64,000 nt of DNA from Bradyrhizobium sp. CCBAU 53351 (lineage in GTDB: Bacteria > Pseudomonadota > Alphaproteobacteria > Rhizobiales > Xanthobacteraceae), in the NCBI RefSeq assembly GCF_015291745.1, contig NZ_CP030059.1, positions 4,057,501-4,121,500 on the forward strand, read 5' to 3'. The notes under the pieces were generated by a model. That model had not been told where the DNA came from. It saw only the letters and a list, made by a program, of their open reading frames with translations, and searched no databases. This document shows positions 50,641 through 61,429 of this stretch, one piece after another. The position numbers and the translations under genes are program-made. Position 1 is the first letter of the stretch. Each line of letters begins with the position of its first letter.

Positions 50641-51663
50641 ATGCGCGTGGCGGCAGGACTGATTTTGGCAAGCGCGATCTCTCTGGCCATGACCGGCGCG
50701 GCGTGGTCGCAGACCCCGGCCGCGAAGCCCGCAGCCGCGACGCAAGCCGCACCGGCGGCGACGCCGGCAGCTGCAACACCCGCCCCGGCTCCGGCGGCCG
50801 CTCCCGCAGCGGCGGCGCCAGCAGGTTTCGTCAATCCGCCTCCGCCCAAGCAAGCCCCGCAGCCGGCGCGCGCGGCCTGCAACACGCAAGGCGCGCTCGG
50901 TGTCGCCCGCACCGTCGAGATCGATACCACCGGCGGTCCCGGCTTCGGCTTCGAGCATTTCAAGGAGCTCGACTTCCTGCGCGACAAGGAGGTGGTGCTG
51001 ACCTTCGACGACGGCCCCTGGCCGAAGAACACGCCCGCGGTGCTGAAGGCGCTCGCCGATGAATGCACCACCGGCATCTTCTTCTCGATCGGCAAGCACG
51101 CGACCTACGAGCCGGAGATCCTGAAGCAGGTCTACGCCGCCGGCCACACCGTCGGCACCCACACCTGGTCGCACGCCAACCTCAACAACAAGAAGCTCAC
51201 CGAAGCGCAGCGCAAGGAAGAGATCGAGAAGGGCCTGTCCGCGGTGAAGTGGGCGCTCGGCGGCATCTCGCCCTCGCCGTTCTTCCGCTTCCCGGCGCTC
51301 CAGCATCCGCCGGAGATGGTCACCTATCTCGGCAACCGCAACACCGCGATCTTCTCCTGCGACATCGACTCCTTCGACTTCAAGGCCTCCAAGCCCGAGA
51401 AGGTGGTCGAGACCGTGATGAAGAAGCTCGACACCAAGGGCAAGGGCATCATCCTGATGCACGACTTCCAGAAGCACACGGCGGAAGCCCTGCCCGAGCT
51501 GCTCAAGCGCCTCAAAGCCGGCGGCTACAAGGTGGTGGCGATGCGCGCCAAATTCCCGGCGTCGACGCTGCCCGAATACGACCAGGAGCTGCTCAAGGAC
51601 GTCAAGCTGCCGACGGTGAGCCAGCGCCCGGTCAATTCCGTGGTGACGACGGTTTCCGAATAG
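50641..51663 (+). CDS. Exported polysaccharide deacetylase (NodB homology)
   Basis: A 340-residue protein: a signal peptide (about 1-23) then an Ala/Pro-rich linker, then a NodB-type CE4 domain. Metal and catalytic motifs are LTFDDGPWPKNTP (Asp pair), THTWSHANLN (His-x3-His), and FFRFPALQHPPEM. The last motif LMHDFQKHTAEALP has the C-terminal His. Substrates of this family include peptidoglycan, chitin oligomers and xylan; periplasmic location suggests cell wall. GAGGACAAC lies before the ATG at 50641. The DHFR-like gene follows 7 bases later, so they are probably one operon. Confidence 0.9.
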   Translation: MRVAAGLILASAISLAMTGAAWSQTPAAKPAAATQAAPAATPAAATPAPAPAAAPAAAAPAGFVNPPPPKQAPQPARAACNTQGALGVARTVEIDTTGGPGFGFEHFKELDFLRDKEVVLTFDDGPWPKNTPAVLKALADECTTGIFFSIGKHATYEPEILKQVYAAGHTVGTHTWSHANLNNKKLTEAQRKEEIEKGLSAVKWALGGISPSPFFRFPALQHPPEMVTYLGNRNTAIFSCDIDSFDFKASKPEKVVETVMKKLDTKGKGIILMHDFQKHTAEALPELLKRLKAGGYKVVAMRAKFPASTLPEYDQELLKDVKLPTVSQRPVNSVVTTVSE

Positions 51664-51670
51664 ACGGCCA

Positions 51671-52228
51671 TTGTCTTTCCAGATCGAAGGCTACGTCATC
51701 GTCTCGGCGGACGGCATGCTTGCCGACGCCACCCATGTCATGCCCGACAGCCTGAAGTTCGACGGCGACAAGCTGTTCTTCGAGCAGGCCCTCGATCGCG
51801 CCGCGCTGATCGTGCACGGCCGCAACTCGCATGAGCAGCAGCCGAACTCGCCGAAGCGCAAGCGGCTGATCCTGACGCGCAGGATCAAGGCCCTCACCGT
51901 CGATCCCGAGATGCCGAACGCGACGCTGTGGAATCCGGATCATGCGAGCTTCGAGGAGGCCTGCGCCTTTGCGGATGTCGCCTCCGGCACGGTCGCAATC
52001 ATCGGCGGCCCCGTCGTGTTCGACCTGTTCATGGACCGCTATGACACGTTCTGGCTGTCGGAAGCCCCGCATGTGCGCCTGCCCGGCGGCGAAGGCTGTT
52101 TCGTCGGCGTGCCCCAGCGGACGCCGCACGAGGTGCTGGCCTCGCACGGGCTGAAGCCCGGCGCGCCGTATCTCCTCGACTCCGGGCACGAGGTGACGGT
52201 GACGCCGTGGCGTCGACGCCAGGCCTGA
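51671..52228 (+). CDS. Dihydrofolate reductase family/RibD-C-like protein
   Basis: A 185-residue protein with the DHFR/RibD reductase fold: EGYVIVSADGMLAD at the start, ALIVHGRNSHEQQ and a glycine loop VAIIGGPVVFDLFM that would bind NADPH. The substrate is unknown; this is not a canonical folate enzyme. The only start that keeps the first strand is TTG at 51671, 7 bases after the deacetylase stop, with a weak ribosome-binding site. Translational coupling to that gene is likely. Confidence 0.75.
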   Translation: MSFQIEGYVIVSADGMLADATHVMPDSLKFDGDKLFFEQALDRAALIVHGRNSHEQQPNSPKRKRLILTRRIKALTVDPEMPNATLWNPDHASFEEACAFADVASGTVAIIGGPVVFDLFMDRYDTFWLSEAPHVRLPGGEGCFVGVPQRTPHEVLASHGLKPGAPYLLDSGHEVTVTPWRRRQA

Positions 52229-52322
52229 AGTTAAAAACCGAAGATCAACCCCATGCACAGTACCGGCATCTTGTTACCGGTGACCACCTCACGGAATGAT
52301 CACATCAAACTTGTGACCTCGG

Positions 52323-52346
52323 GAGCTGACGCCCGGCTGTCAGCTC
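52323..52346. terminator. Hairpin between convergent genes
   Basis: A perfect 8-bp inverted repeat GAGCTGAC (52323-52330) and GTCAGCTC (52339-52346) with an 8-base loop lies between the DHFR-like (+) and DoxX (-) genes. There is no T-run, so it may be a weak or Rho-assisted terminator. Confidence 0.4.
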
Positions 52347-52350
52347 GCGG

Positions 52351-52803
52351 CTAGACGTCCCCGTAGGCGGCCTCGGCCGGACGCGTGGTGCGGCCGTAAC
52401 CCATCAGCATGAACAAGGCGCCGATGATCGAGAGGTTCTTCAGCGCGTCGACCACCATCTTGGCATTGTCGGGCGCAGCCTGGTTCCAGAAGTCATCGAG
52501 CACCACCGTCGCAACCGCGACGTAGATGATCATCAGCATCGCGAAGAACCGCGCGCCGAAATTCAGCGCGATCATCAACCCCGCGATGATCTCGAGCCCG
52601 CCGACCGCGATCGCCAGCAACTGCGGCGTGGTCATGGCGGTCGCCGTCTCGAGCTGCTTGGCGTAGGGCGCGACGATCTCGGGCACCACGACCTTGCTGG
52701 CGATGAAGTCGGCCGTCGCCTGGATGGCAAAGAGCTTGGTCGCGCCCGTGTAGATGAACAGCACGGCGAACAGAATTCGCCCGAAAGTCACGAACGCTGG
52801 CAT
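52351..52803 (-). CDS. DoxX family membrane protein
   Basis: A 150-residue protein with four predicted membrane helices. FGRILFAVLFIYTGATKLF and LLAIAVGGLEIIAGLMIALNF match DoxX. DoxX-like proteins appear in redox or sulphur-related complexes in some organisms; here the gene is isolated, so no partner can be named. The start at 52803 is the first in-frame Met with a hydrophobic start. Confidence 0.85.
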   Translation of the reverse strand: MPAFVTFGRILFAVLFIYTGATKLFAIQATADFIASKVVVPEIVAPYAKQLETATAMTTPQLLAIAVGGLEIIAGLMIALNFGARFFAMLMIIYVAVATVVLDDFWNQAAPDNAKMVVDALKNLSIIGALFMLMGYGRTTRPAEAAYGDV

Positions 52804-52921
52804 GATCGGCCTCTTGGCAAGCTTAGAGCGCGGAACGCGTGAGCAGATTATGGAGAGTCGTGCGCCGGTTTACAAACAGCGAAATGGAGAAGTGAAAGGA
52901 ATTCAAGGTTGGCGCCTCTTA

Positions 52922-53070
52922 CCTTCTCCCCTTGCGGGAGAAGGTGGCTCGCGCAGCGGCGAGATGGATGAGGGGTATCTCTCGGCACAGCAAACTCTCG
53001 CGATGGCCACTCGCGGAGAGATACCCCTCATCCGGCGCTTCGCGCCACCTTCTCCCACAAGGGGAGAAGG
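52922..53070. repeat. Intergenic inverted repeat (family C)
   Basis: Perfect outer arms CCTTCTCCCCTT (52922-52933) and AAGGGGAGAAGG (53059-53070), and perfect inner arms of 17 bp (GATGAGGGGTATCTCTC at 52967-52983 and its complement at 53016-53032). Such GGAGAAGG/GAGGGGTATCTC elements recur in many rhizobial genomes. It lies between the DoxX and malic enzyme genes, which are co-oriented. Confidence 0.8.
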
Positions 53071-53101
53071 GATTGCACCGCCGATGACGCTGGAGCCAGC
53101 C

Positions 53102-55411
53102 TTACGTGAACAACGTCGGCTGTTGCCGCGCCGCGCGCTCCTGCGCTTCGACCACCGCGACTGCCGTCATGTTGAGGATGCCGCGCGCCGTCACCGACGG
53201 GGTGAGGATGTGCGCGGGGCGCGCCGGGCCGATCAGGATCGGGCCGACGGGCAGCGCGTCCGCCAGCGACTTGATCATCTGATAGGCGACGTTGGCGGTG
53301 TCCAGCGTCGGCATGATCAGGATGTTGGCCTCGCCCTCCAGCTTGGAATGCGGCAGCACCATTCTTCGCGCAGCCGAGGAGAGAGCCGTATCGCCCTGCA
53401 TCTCGCCGTCGGCCTCGATCTCGGGATGCTTGTCCTTCAACAGCTGGGTCGCCAGGCGCATCTTGCGCGAGGAGTCGGTGTCGTAGCTGCCGAAATCCGA
53501 ATGCGAGATGAAGGCGATCTTCGGCTTGATGTTGAAGCGTTGAACGTGGACCGCCGCGAGCGATGCGATCTCGGCCAGCTCTTCCGCGCTCGGATTGGGG
53601 CGAACTTGCGTGTCGGCGATGAAGAAGGCGCCCTTGCTCGTGATCAGCAGCGCCAGCGCCGCATAGTCGCTGATGCCCGGACAGAATCCGACGATCTCGC
53701 GGACATGGCGCAGATGGCTCATATAGCGGCCCTCGACGCCGCACAGCATGGCGTCCGCCTCGCCGCGCGTGACCGCGAGCGCGGCGATCACCGTGTTGTT
53801 GGTCCGCACCACGGTGCGGGCCGCATCCGGCGTCACGCCGCGGCGGCCGGCGACCTCGACATAGGACTGCACGTAGGAACGGTAGCGCGGATCGTCTTCG
53901 GGATTGACGAGGTCGAAATCCTTGCCGGCGCGGATCGAGAGGCCGAAGCGCTTGATGCGCGCCTCCACGACCGAAGGGCGGCCGACCAGGATCGGCCGCG
54001 CCAAATTCTCCTCCAGCACCACCTGCGTGGCGCGCAGCACGCGCTCGTCCTCGCCTTCGGCGTAGATCACGCGCACCGGCTGGGTCTTGGCCTTGGCGAA
54101 CATCGGCTTCATGACGAGGCCGGAGCGGAACGCGAAGCGCATGAGCTGCGCAGCATATTCGTCGAAATTGGTGATGGGACGCGTCGCGACGCCGGACTCC
54201 ATCGCCGCCTTCGCAACCGCCGGCGCCACGCGCAGGATCAGCCTGGGATCAAACGGGCTCGGGATCAGCGAGCCCGGGCCGAAACCGCCCGCCTCGCTGG
54301 TTTCGACCCCGAGCGCCACCGCATCCGACGGCGCCTCGCGCGCGAGCTGCGCGATGGCCTCGACCGCGGCGTGCTTCATCTCCTCGTTGATCGCGGTCGC
54401 GCCGACGTCGAGCGCGCCGCGGAAGATGAAGGGAAAGCAGAGGACGTTGTTGACCTGGTTCGGATAATCGGAGCGCCCGGTGCAGATCATGGCGTCGGGC
54501 CGCGCTTTCCGCGCCTCCTCCGGCATGATCTCCGGTGTCGGATTGGCGAGCGCCATGATCAGCGGCTTGTCCGCCATCGCCTTGGCCATGTCAGGCGTCA
54601 GCACGCCCGGCGCCGAGAGACCGATGAAGATGTCGGCACCGCCGATGACGTCGCCGAGCGTACGCTTGTCGGTCTTCTGCGCATAGACCGCCTTCCAGCG
54701 GTCCATCGTGGTGTTGCGGCCCTCGTGCACGAGCCCGTCGATGTCGCAGACCCAGATGTTCTTGCGCTGCGCGCCCATCGACACCAGGAGATTGAGCGTC
54801 GCGATGGCCGCGGCCCCTGCCCCCGACGCCACGATCTTGACGTCGGACAGCTTCTTGCCGTTCAGCCTGAGACCATTGGTGATGGCGGCGGCGACGATGA
54901 TGGCGGTGCCGTGCTGGTCGTCATGGAAGACCGGGATCTTCATGCGCTCCTTCAAGCGCGTCTCGATCTCGAAACACTCGGGTCCCCGGATGTCCTCCAG
55001 ATTGATGCCGCCGAAGGTCGGCTCGAGCGCCGCGACAGTCTCGACCACGCGGTCGATCGTGTCGGCGGCGATCTCGATGTCGAACACGTCGATGCCGGCG
55101 AATTTCTTGAACAGGACCGCCTTGCCTTCCATGACGGGCTTGGAGGCCAGCGGGCCGATATTGCCGAGGCCGAGCACCGCGGTGCCGTTGGAGACCACGG
55201 CGACCAGATTGGCGCGGGTCGTCAAGGTGGCGGCTTCCGCCGGGTTCTTGGCGATCTCGGTACAGGCCGCGGCAACGCCCGGAGAATAGGCCAGCGCGAG
55301 GTCGCGCTGGTTGGCAAGCGGCTTGGTCGCCTGGATCTCGAGCTTGCCGGGGCGCGGCAGACGATGGTAGGCGAGCGCCGCCTGGTGGAGATCATCAGAA
55401 TAGGACGACAT
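53102..55411 (-). CDS. maeB: NADP-type malic enzyme fused to a phosphotransacetylase-like domain
   Basis: A 769-residue bifunctional-looking protein. The N-terminal malic domain (about 20-155) has [15 protein letters not shown] (catalytic Tyr region), [17 protein letters not shown] (Lys) and the metal site [13 protein letters not shown] Rossmann domain (about 165-400) follows with [11 protein letters not shown]. The C-terminal third (about 435-769) resembles phosphotransacetylase but is usually regulatory in this class. It converts malate to pyruvate with NADP reduction. This three-domain length is typical of alphaproteobacteria. The upstream 5' region includes the converging repeat. Confidence 0.94.
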   Translation of the reverse strand: MSSYSDDLHQAALAYHRLPRPGKLEIQATKPLANQRDLALAYSPGVAAACTEIAKNPAEAATLTTRANLVAVVSNGTAVLGLGNIGPLASKPVMEGKAVLFKKFAGIDVFDIEIAADTIDRVVETVAALEPTFGGINLEDIRGPECFEIETRLKERMKIPVFHDDQHGTAIIVAAAITNGLRLNGKKLSDVKIVASGAGAAAIATLNLLVSMGAQRKNIWVCDIDGLVHEGRNTTMDRWKAVYAQKTDKRTLGDVIGGADIFIGLSAPGVLTPDMAKAMADKPLIMALANPTPEIMPEEARKARPDAMICTGRSDYPNQVNNVLCFPFIFRGALDVGATAINEEMKHAAVEAIAQLAREAPSDAVALGVETSEAGGFGPGSLIPSPFDPRLILRVAPAVAKAAMESGVATRPITNFDEYAAQLMRFAFRSGLVMKPMFAKAKTQPVRVIYAEGEDERVLRATQVVLEENLARPILVGRPSVVEARIKRFGLSIRAGKDFDLVNPEDDPRYRSYVQSYVEVAGRRGVTPDAARTVVRTNNTVIAALAVTRGEADAMLCGVEGRYMSHLRHVREIVGFCPGISDYAALALLITSKGAFFIADTQVRPNPSAEELAEIASLAAVHVQRFNIKPKIAFISHSDFGSYDTDSSRKMRLATQLLKDKHPEIEADGEMQGDTALSSAARRMVLPHSKLEGEANILIMPTLDTANVAYQMIKSLADALPVGPILIGPARPAHILTPSVTARGILNMTAVAVVEAQERAARQQPTLFT

Positions 55412-55657
55412 GCGGTCTCTTGCCTCGCGTTACCCGCCTCAAAATGCACGATCCGGGGCCGCTGTCCAAGCGAACCGTATTTCCGGGTCATGGAAACGGG
55501 ATGAAGCACGCCGGGCGCCCCGGTGGCAACATCCGATTGCGCGCCCATCAACAGGGCGTGCGGCCAAATGTTTGAAAACCATAGCTTTCCCTGGACCGCG
55601 CGGCGTTTCGCGAATATGGCAGGTTGCGCGGTGCAGAACGAGCAACTGGAGCCGGAA

Positions 55658-57625
55658 ATGAAGCGAATCCTGATCGGCCTGATCGTGGCAGCCGGGCTCG
55701 GCGCGGGCGGATGGTTCGGCTTCAACCTCTATGTCCAGCACCGGGCCACCGGCGAGGTCGAGGCGGCGTTCGAGCGGATCCGCTCGGGCGGCGGCAAGGC
55801 GAGCCATGGCAAGGTCACGTTCGAGCTCGCGACCCGGACACTGACCATCGAGGACATCGCGGTCGAACCCGCCCAGCCACAGCTCGCCAACATCAAGGTC
55901 GCAAAGGTCACGGCCGTCGGTGTCCACCAGCCAGACGAGACCCATTTCTCGGCCGACAACATTGACCTGTCCGGCGTCGAGGTCGCCTACACGTCCAGCG
56001 AGCAGGCGAAGCTGAAAGCGAACTACAAGATCCCACAAATCAGCGCGCGCGACTTTTACGGCCCGACCCGTGCAGACGGCACGCCGCTGTCCGCCTCGAT
56101 CATCGACATGTACCGTTTCATGCTCGCGCAATACGCGACCGTCTCGGCGTCCTCGATCACGGCGCCGACCATCGCGGTCAACGTCGATGCCGGCAGCGGC
56201 AATGCCGGCAGCGGCGATTATGTTTATTCGGGTCTGTCGGTCCAGAACCTCAACCGCGGCAAGATCGAGACCGCGAAGACGGACCACGTCAGCTTTACAC
56301 TCGACCTGGCCCAGCCGGGCAAGCCCGCGAAAATGACCGGCGAAATGTCGGGTCTCGCCATCTACGATTTCGACGCGACCGCCGTCAGGGCCGCGCTCGA
56401 TCAGCAAGTGTCGAGCGATGACAATTTTCACAGGATCTATCGACGCATTTCAGTGAATTCATATGTGGTGACGACGGCGCCAGGCGTGCGCGTGTTGATC
56501 GACGGTATCACCTTCGACGACATTGCGATCCGTCCCTCGAAATTCCGCCCGGCCGAGATCATCGCGCTGGTGCCGGCTGACGGCTCGATCCCGACGCCTG
56601 CGCAATCACGCGACATGATCGAGAAGGTGGCTGACTTCTTCGAGGGCTTTCGGATCGGCAAGGCGGAAGTCGGCAAGCAAACGGTCGAGACGCCGCAAGG
56701 GACGGGACGGCTCAACGCGGTCAAATACGATCAGGACAAGATCGCGCTGGAAGGCCTGGAGATGCCGATGCCGCAGGGCCAGCTCAAGATGGAGCGCTTC
56801 ACGCTGAGGTCCTTCAGCGCCGGAAATCTGATGCGCTGGGCAGCAAGCCTGAAGACGCCGGGACAGCCGCCCTCGCCCGATCAGATGCTCGGCCTGTTCC
56901 GCGTGCTCGAAGGCGCCGAGATCAAGGGCGTGGTCTCGCCGTACAAGACGACGCGGCAGCTCTTCACCATCGACACGATCAGCCTGAACTGGGGCCAACT
57001 GGTCGGATCGATCCCGAGCAAAGCCAATCTGGTGGTGAAGATGGTCACGCCGACCGATCCCGCCAATCCGGCGTTGCAGCCGCTGATCATGGCGGGCGTG
57101 GACAAGCTCGCCATCGACCTCGATCTCGGCGCGGCCTGGACGGAATCGACGGGCGCGTTCGCGCTTGCGCCGGCCACGATCGATCTCGGCAACCTTGCCA
57201 AAGCGCAAGTCGGCTTCGCGCTCGCCAACGTGCCGCGCGGCCTGTTCACGTCCGATCCGGTGCAGGCGATGGGCCAGGCGGCGCAGGTCGAGACCGGTGC
57301 GCTCGAGCTCTCGCTGCGCGACAGCGGCGTCGTCGATCTCGTCGTCGCGCAGTTCGCGCGCATGCAGAATGTCAGCCGCGACGCCGCACGCAGCGCCATC
57401 GTCGAGATGATCAGGGCGCAAGGCGAGAAGATCGCGGGGGCCAGCGCCGATGCCAAGGGCGCGGTGGATGCGCTCGCCGGCTTCGTCGAGACATCAGGTC
57501 AGACGCTGACCGTCAAGCTCGCGCCGCGCGCCAAGGTGCCGCTGATGCAATTGATGCAGCTGATCCAGACCGACCCGGAGAACGCGCTGGCGCAGTTCAG
57601 GATCGAGGCGTCGACGGGGTTGTAG
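55658..57625 (+). CDS. Uncharacterised membrane-anchored 655-residue protein
   Basis: A 655-residue protein with an N-terminal membrane helix (about 4-23: LIGLIVAAGLGAGGWFGFNL) and a large, presumably periplasmic, beta-rich remainder. It contains repeated motifs such as SADNIDLSGVEVAY, TAPTIAVNVDAGSGNAGSGD and FTLDLAQPGKPAKM. The layout is reminiscent of AsmA-like or DUF945-like lipid-transfer proteins, but I cannot assign a family. GGAGCC lies before the ATG at 55658; the frame extends to 55523 through non-conserved sequence. It is divergent from maeB, and the next feature is a repeat. Confidence 0.7.
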   Translation: MKRILIGLIVAAGLGAGGWFGFNLYVQHRATGEVEAAFERIRSGGGKASHGKVTFELATRTLTIEDIAVEPAQPQLANIKVAKVTAVGVHQPDETHFSADNIDLSGVEVAYTSSEQAKLKANYKIPQISARDFYGPTRADGTPLSASIIDMYRFMLAQYATVSASSITAPTIAVNVDAGSGNAGSGDYVYSGLSVQNLNRGKIETAKTDHVSFTLDLAQPGKPAKMTGEMSGLAIYDFDATAVRAALDQQVSSDDNFHRIYRRISVNSYVVTTAPGVRVLIDGITFDDIAIRPSKFRPAEIIALVPADGSIPTPAQSRDMIEKVADFFEGFRIGKAEVGKQTVETPQGTGRLNAVKYDQDKIALEGLEMPMPQGQLKMERFTLRSFSAGNLMRWAASLKTPGQPPSPDQMLGLFRVLEGAEIKGVVSPYKTTRQLFTIDTISLNWGQLVGSIPSKANLVVKMVTPTDPANPALQPLIMAGVDKLAIDLDLGAAWTESTGAFALAPATIDLGNLAKAQVGFALANVPRGLFTSDPVQAMGQAAQVETGALELSLRDSGVVDLVVAQFARMQNVSRDAARSAIVEMIRAQGEKIAGASADAKGAVDALAGFVETSGQTLTVKLAPRAKVPLMQLMQLIQTDPENALAQFRIEASTGL

Positions 57626-57631
57626 TTTGAT

Positions 57632-57765
57632 CTCGTGTCCCGGACGCGGCGCGGCATGAATTGACGCGACGCAGAGCCGGGCCCCAGAGAGCTTGCGGTT
57701 CACCGCGACATGGGCCCCGGCTCGGCAGCGCATCACTGCGTGCTGCGCTGCGTCCGGGGCACGAG
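57632..57765. repeat. Intergenic inverted repeat (family B) between convergent genes
   Basis: The arms CTCGTGTCCCGGACGC (57632-57647) and GCGTCCGGGGCACGAG (57750-57765) pair at 15 of 16 positions and match the arms at 15387 and 15529. Inner segments (GAGCCGGGCCCCAG and GGGCCCCGGCTC) also pair. It lies between the convergent 655-residue gene and aspS. Confidence 0.82.
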
Positions 57766-57780
57766 ACCAGGCGTGCAGCC

Positions 57781-59553
57781 TCACTTCTGCGGCAGGTTCA
57801 CCCGCACATGCAGCTCGCGCAGCTGCTTCGTCGTGGCTTCCGACGGCGCGCCCATCAGCAGGTCCATGGCCTGCTGGTTCATCGGGAACAGCGAGATCTC
57901 GCGCAGATTGGTGGTGCCGCAGAGCAGCATCACGATGCGGTCGACGCCCGCGGCCATGCCGCCATGCGGCGGCGCACCGTACTGGAAGGCGCGGTACATG
58001 CCGCCGAAGCGGTCGACCACTTCCTGCTCGCCGTAGCCCGCGATCTCGAACGCCTTCACCATCGCTTCCGGCACGTGGTTGCGGATGCCGCCCGAGGCGA
58101 TCTCGTAGCCGTTGCAGGTGATGTCGTACTGGAACGCCTTGATGGTCAGCGGATCCTGGCCCTTCAGCGCCTCGAGGCCGCCTTGCGGCATCGAGAACGG
58201 GTTGTGCGAGAAGTCGACCTTCTTGTCCTCGTCGTTGTACTCGTACATCGGGAAGTCGACGATCCAGGCGAGCTCGAACCGCTCCTTGTCGGTGAGGTTC
58301 AATTCCTCGCCGACCTTGTTGCGGGCCAAACCAGAGAACTTCCAGAACTTGTCGGGATCGCCGGCGACGAAGAAGGCGGCATCGCCCTCCTTGGTGCCGA
58401 TCTGCGCGCGAATCGCAGCGGTGCGCTCGGGCCCGATGTTGTTGGCGAGGGGACCTGCACCCTCGCCGCCTTCGCGCCACATGATGTAGCCGAGACCGGG
58501 CTGGCCTTCGCCCTGCGCCCACGAGTTCATGCGGTCGCAGAACGCACGGCTGCCGCCGCCCGGCGCGGGAATGGCCCAGACCTGGTTCTTGGGATCCTCT
58601 AGCATGCGCGCGAACACCTTGAAGCCGCTTCCGCGGAAATGCTCGGAGACGTCCTGCATCTCGATGGGGTTGCGCAGATCCGGCTTGTCGCTACCGTATT
58701 TGCGCAGCGCCTCGGCAAACGGAATCCGGCGCCAGCCTTTCGTCACCGGCTTGCCCTTGGCGAACTCCTCGAACACACCGGTGATCACGGGCTCCATCGC
58801 CGCGAACACGTCCTCCTGCGTGACAAAGCTCATCTCGACGTCGAGCTGGTAGAACTCGCCCGGCAGACGGTCGGCGCGCGGGTCCTCGTCGCGGAAGCAG
58901 GGCGCGATCTGGAAGTAGCGGTCGAAGCCCGACATCATCAGCAGCTGCTTGTACTGCTGCGGCGCCTGCGGCAGCGCGTAGAACTTGCCGGGATGGATGC
59001 GCGAGGGCACCAGGAAGTCGCGCGCGCCTTCCGGCGAGGACGCGGTCAGGATCGGGGTGTTGAACTCGAAGAAGCCCTGCCCCTCCATGCGCCGGCGCAT
59101 CGACTTGATGATCTCGACGCGCGTCATGATGTTCTGGTGCAGCTTTTCGCGGCGCAGATCGAGGAAGCGGTACTTCAGGCGGATGTCTTCGGGATATTCC
59201 TGGTCGCCGAACACCGGCAGCGGCAGGTCGCCCGCCGGGCCCAGCACCTCGATCTCGGTGACATAGATCTCGATCTTGCCGGTCGGCAGATCGTCATTGT
59301 CGGTGCCCTCGGGGCGGCGGCGGGCCTTGCCGTCCATCCGCACCACGAATTCCGAACGCAGCTTCTCGGCCTGCGCGAATGCCGGCGAGTCCGGATCGAC
59401 CACGCACTGGGTCAGGCCGTAATGGTCGCGCAAATCGATGAAGAGCACGCCGCCATGGTCGCGGACGCGATGGACCCAGCCCGAAAGGCGGACCGTCTCG
59501 CCGATGTTGCTCTCGCGGAGCGCGCCGCATGTATGTGACCGGTAGCGATGCAT
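57781..59553 (-). CDS. aspS: Aspartyl-tRNA synthetase
   Basis: A 590-residue class II synthetase of the bacterial type, charging tRNA-Asp in the cytosol. An OB-fold anticodon-binding domain ([22 protein letters not shown]) is followed by the catalytic core, with [16 protein letters not shown] (motif 1 region), [22 protein letters not shown] (motif 2) and [15 protein letters not shown] (motif 3). A GAD insertion domain lies around 290-420. Alphaproteobacterial AspRS is often non-discriminating when GatCAB is present; that cannot be judged here. The 196 bases to the divergent selO show a possible hairpin near 59588-59614 only. Confidence 0.96.
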   Translation of the reverse strand: MHRYRSHTCGALRESNIGETVRLSGWVHRVRDHGGVLFIDLRDHYGLTQCVVDPDSPAFAQAEKLRSEFVVRMDGKARRRPEGTDNDDLPTGKIEIYVTEIEVLGPAGDLPLPVFGDQEYPEDIRLKYRFLDLRREKLHQNIMTRVEIIKSMRRRMEGQGFFEFNTPILTASSPEGARDFLVPSRIHPGKFYALPQAPQQYKQLLMMSGFDRYFQIAPCFRDEDPRADRLPGEFYQLDVEMSFVTQEDVFAAMEPVITGVFEEFAKGKPVTKGWRRIPFAEALRKYGSDKPDLRNPIEMQDVSEHFRGSGFKVFARMLEDPKNQVWAIPAPGGGSRAFCDRMNSWAQGEGQPGLGYIMWREGGEGAGPLANNIGPERTAAIRAQIGTKEGDAAFFVAGDPDKFWKFSGLARNKVGEELNLTDKERFELAWIVDFPMYEYNDEDKKVDFSHNPFSMPQGGLEALKGQDPLTIKAFQYDITCNGYEIASGGIRNHVPEAMVKAFEIAGYGEQEVVDRFGGMYRAFQYGAPPHGGMAAGVDRIVMLLCGTTNLREISLFPMNQQAMDLLMGAPSEATTKQLRELHVRVNLPQK

Positions 59554-59749
59554 GGTCGTCCCAAAATCAATGTCGGAGGGGTCGAATCGGACGGCCTGTC
59601 ACGGCCGGTCCGAGATTGCGGCAGGGTTTACCCGACGAGGCCCAAGGCGGCAACCAAGGGAACGGCCTGTTTTGGACCCGGAGGGCCCATTTTTGGCTTA
59701 TCGGAGCCCAAGCCTTTGCCATCAGGCGTTCCAGCCCTATCTTGAGGCC

Positions 59750-61222
59750 ATGACAGTGCATTTCCCCTTCCAGAACTCCTATTCGGCGCTGCCGGACAGC
59801 TTCTTCGCCCGCGTCGCGCCGACCCCGGTCACGGCCCCCCGGCTGATCAAGCTGAACCGGCCGCTGGCGGTCCAGCTCGGGCTCGATCCGGACATGCTGG
59901 ACACCCCGGAAGGTGCGGCGATCCTGGCCGGCAAGACGGTTCCCGACGGCGCCGACCCCATCGCCATGGCCTATGCCGGGCATCAGTTCGGCCATTTCGT
60001 GCCCCAGCTCGGCGACGGACGCGCCATCCTGCTCGGCGAGGTCATCGACCGGGAGGGCGTCCGCCGCGACATCCAGCTCAAGGGCTCGGGCCCCACCCCG
60101 TTCTCCCGCCGCGGCGACGGACGCGCGGCACTCGGGCCGGTGCTGCGCGAATACATCGTCAGCGAAGCGATGTTCGCTCTGGGCATCCCGACCACGCGCT
60201 CGCTCGCCGCCGTCGTCACCGGCGAGCACGTCATCCGCGAGACCGCGCTGCCCGGCGCGGTGCTGACGCGCGTCGCCTCCAGCCATATCCGGGTCGGCAC
60301 CTTCCAGTTCTTCGCCGCCCGCCGCGACACCGACGCGATCCGCGCCCTCGCCGATCATGTCATTGTCAGGCACTATCCGCAGCTGCGCGAGGCGGAGCGC
60401 CCCTATCATGCGCTGCTCGCCGGCGTCGTCGCGCGTCAGGCCGAGCTCGTCGCGCGCTGGCTGCTGGTCGGCTTCATCCATGGCGTGATGAACACCGACA
60501 ACAGCTCCATCTCCGGTGAGACCATCGATTACGGCCCCTGCGCCTTCATGGACGCCTACAACCCCGCACAGGTGTTTTCCTCGATCGACGAGATGGGCCG
60601 CTACGCCTATGCCAACCAGCCGCGCATCGCGCTGTGGAATCTGACGCGGCTCGCTGAATGCCTGCTGCCGCTGTTTTCCGATGACCAAGAGAAGGCGGTC
60701 GCCGAAGCCCAGGACATTCTCGGCGCCTTCTCGGACCAGTTCAGTGCCGCCTATCAGGCTGGCCTGCGCAAGAAGGTCGGCCTGTTCACGGAGCGCGACG
60801 GCGACGAGGCCCTGATCCAGGACCTGCTCGATGCCATGGCCAAGAACCAGGCCGACTTCACCCTCACCTTCCGCAAGCTCGGCGACGCCGCGGCCGATGA
60901 CGCCGCCGACGTCCGCGCGCAGTTCATGGAGCCTGCGGCCTTCGACGAATGGGCCGGCCGCTGGCGCGCGCGCATCGCGCTGGAGCAGCAAGGCGCAGCC
61001 GAGCGGCAAGCCGCCATGCACGCCGTCAATCCCATGTTCATCCCGCGCAACCACCGCGTCGAAGCCGTGATCCAGGCTGCCGTGCACGACGACGACTACG
61101 CGCCGTTCGAGGAATTGGTGAAGGTGCTGGCAAATCCGTTCGAGGACCAGCCGGAGTATGCGGCCTACGCCGATCCGCCGCTGCCGGACCAGCGGGTGCT
61201 GCGGACGTTCTGCGGGACGTGA
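59750..61222 (+). CDS. selO: SelO/YdiU family protein adenylyltransferase
   Basis: A 490-residue pseudokinase-fold enzyme of the YdiU/UPF0061/SelO family. Bacterial and human members transfer AMP to Ser, Thr or Tyr of proteins. Conserved elements are [37 protein letters not shown] (nucleotide contacts) and [20 protein letters not shown] (metal-binding Asn/Asp). The C-terminus ends LRTFCGT, with a Cys where eukaryotic SelO has selenocysteine. CTTGAGGCC precedes the ATG at 59750. In E. coli the protein is linked to redox stress and glutaredoxin AMPylation. Confidence 0.93.
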   Translation: MTVHFPFQNSYSALPDSFFARVAPTPVTAPRLIKLNRPLAVQLGLDPDMLDTPEGAAILAGKTVPDGADPIAMAYAGHQFGHFVPQLGDGRAILLGEVIDREGVRRDIQLKGSGPTPFSRRGDGRAALGPVLREYIVSEAMFALGIPTTRSLAAVVTGEHVIRETALPGAVLTRVASSHIRVGTFQFFAARRDTDAIRALADHVIVRHYPQLREAERPYHALLAGVVARQAELVARWLLVGFIHGVMNTDNSSISGETIDYGPCAFMDAYNPAQVFSSIDEMGRYAYANQPRIALWNLTRLAECLLPLFSDDQEKAVAEAQDILGAFSDQFSAAYQAGLRKKVGLFTERDGDEALIQDLLDAMAKNQADFTLTFRKLGDAAADDAADVRAQFMEPAAFDEWAGRWRARIALEQQGAAERQAAMHAVNPMFIPRNHRVEAVIQAAVHDDDYAPFEELVKVLANPFEDQPEYAAYADPPLPDQRVLRTFCGT

Positions 61223-61429
61223 GGCGGGTCCGACCGCGCACGACCATCTCTAATTGGTTCACTACGTGGATTGCGCCTTGCGCGGTGCATCCTCGTCCCG
61301 CGGACGTTGTGGACACGTCCCGTGCGCGGGAACCGCTGTCATCAAACTGAAACACACGCGCTCTAACCGCCTGTCAGGGTCGTCTTGCCGGAGGCGTCCG
61401 TCCTCCAACCATCCCGACACAGCGCGCGC

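Noticed and set aside
52754..55504. A 916-residue plus-strand open frame
   Set aside because: It is antisense to the malic enzyme-PTA gene, which has full family support, and crosses a repeat element. It has no recognisable domain.
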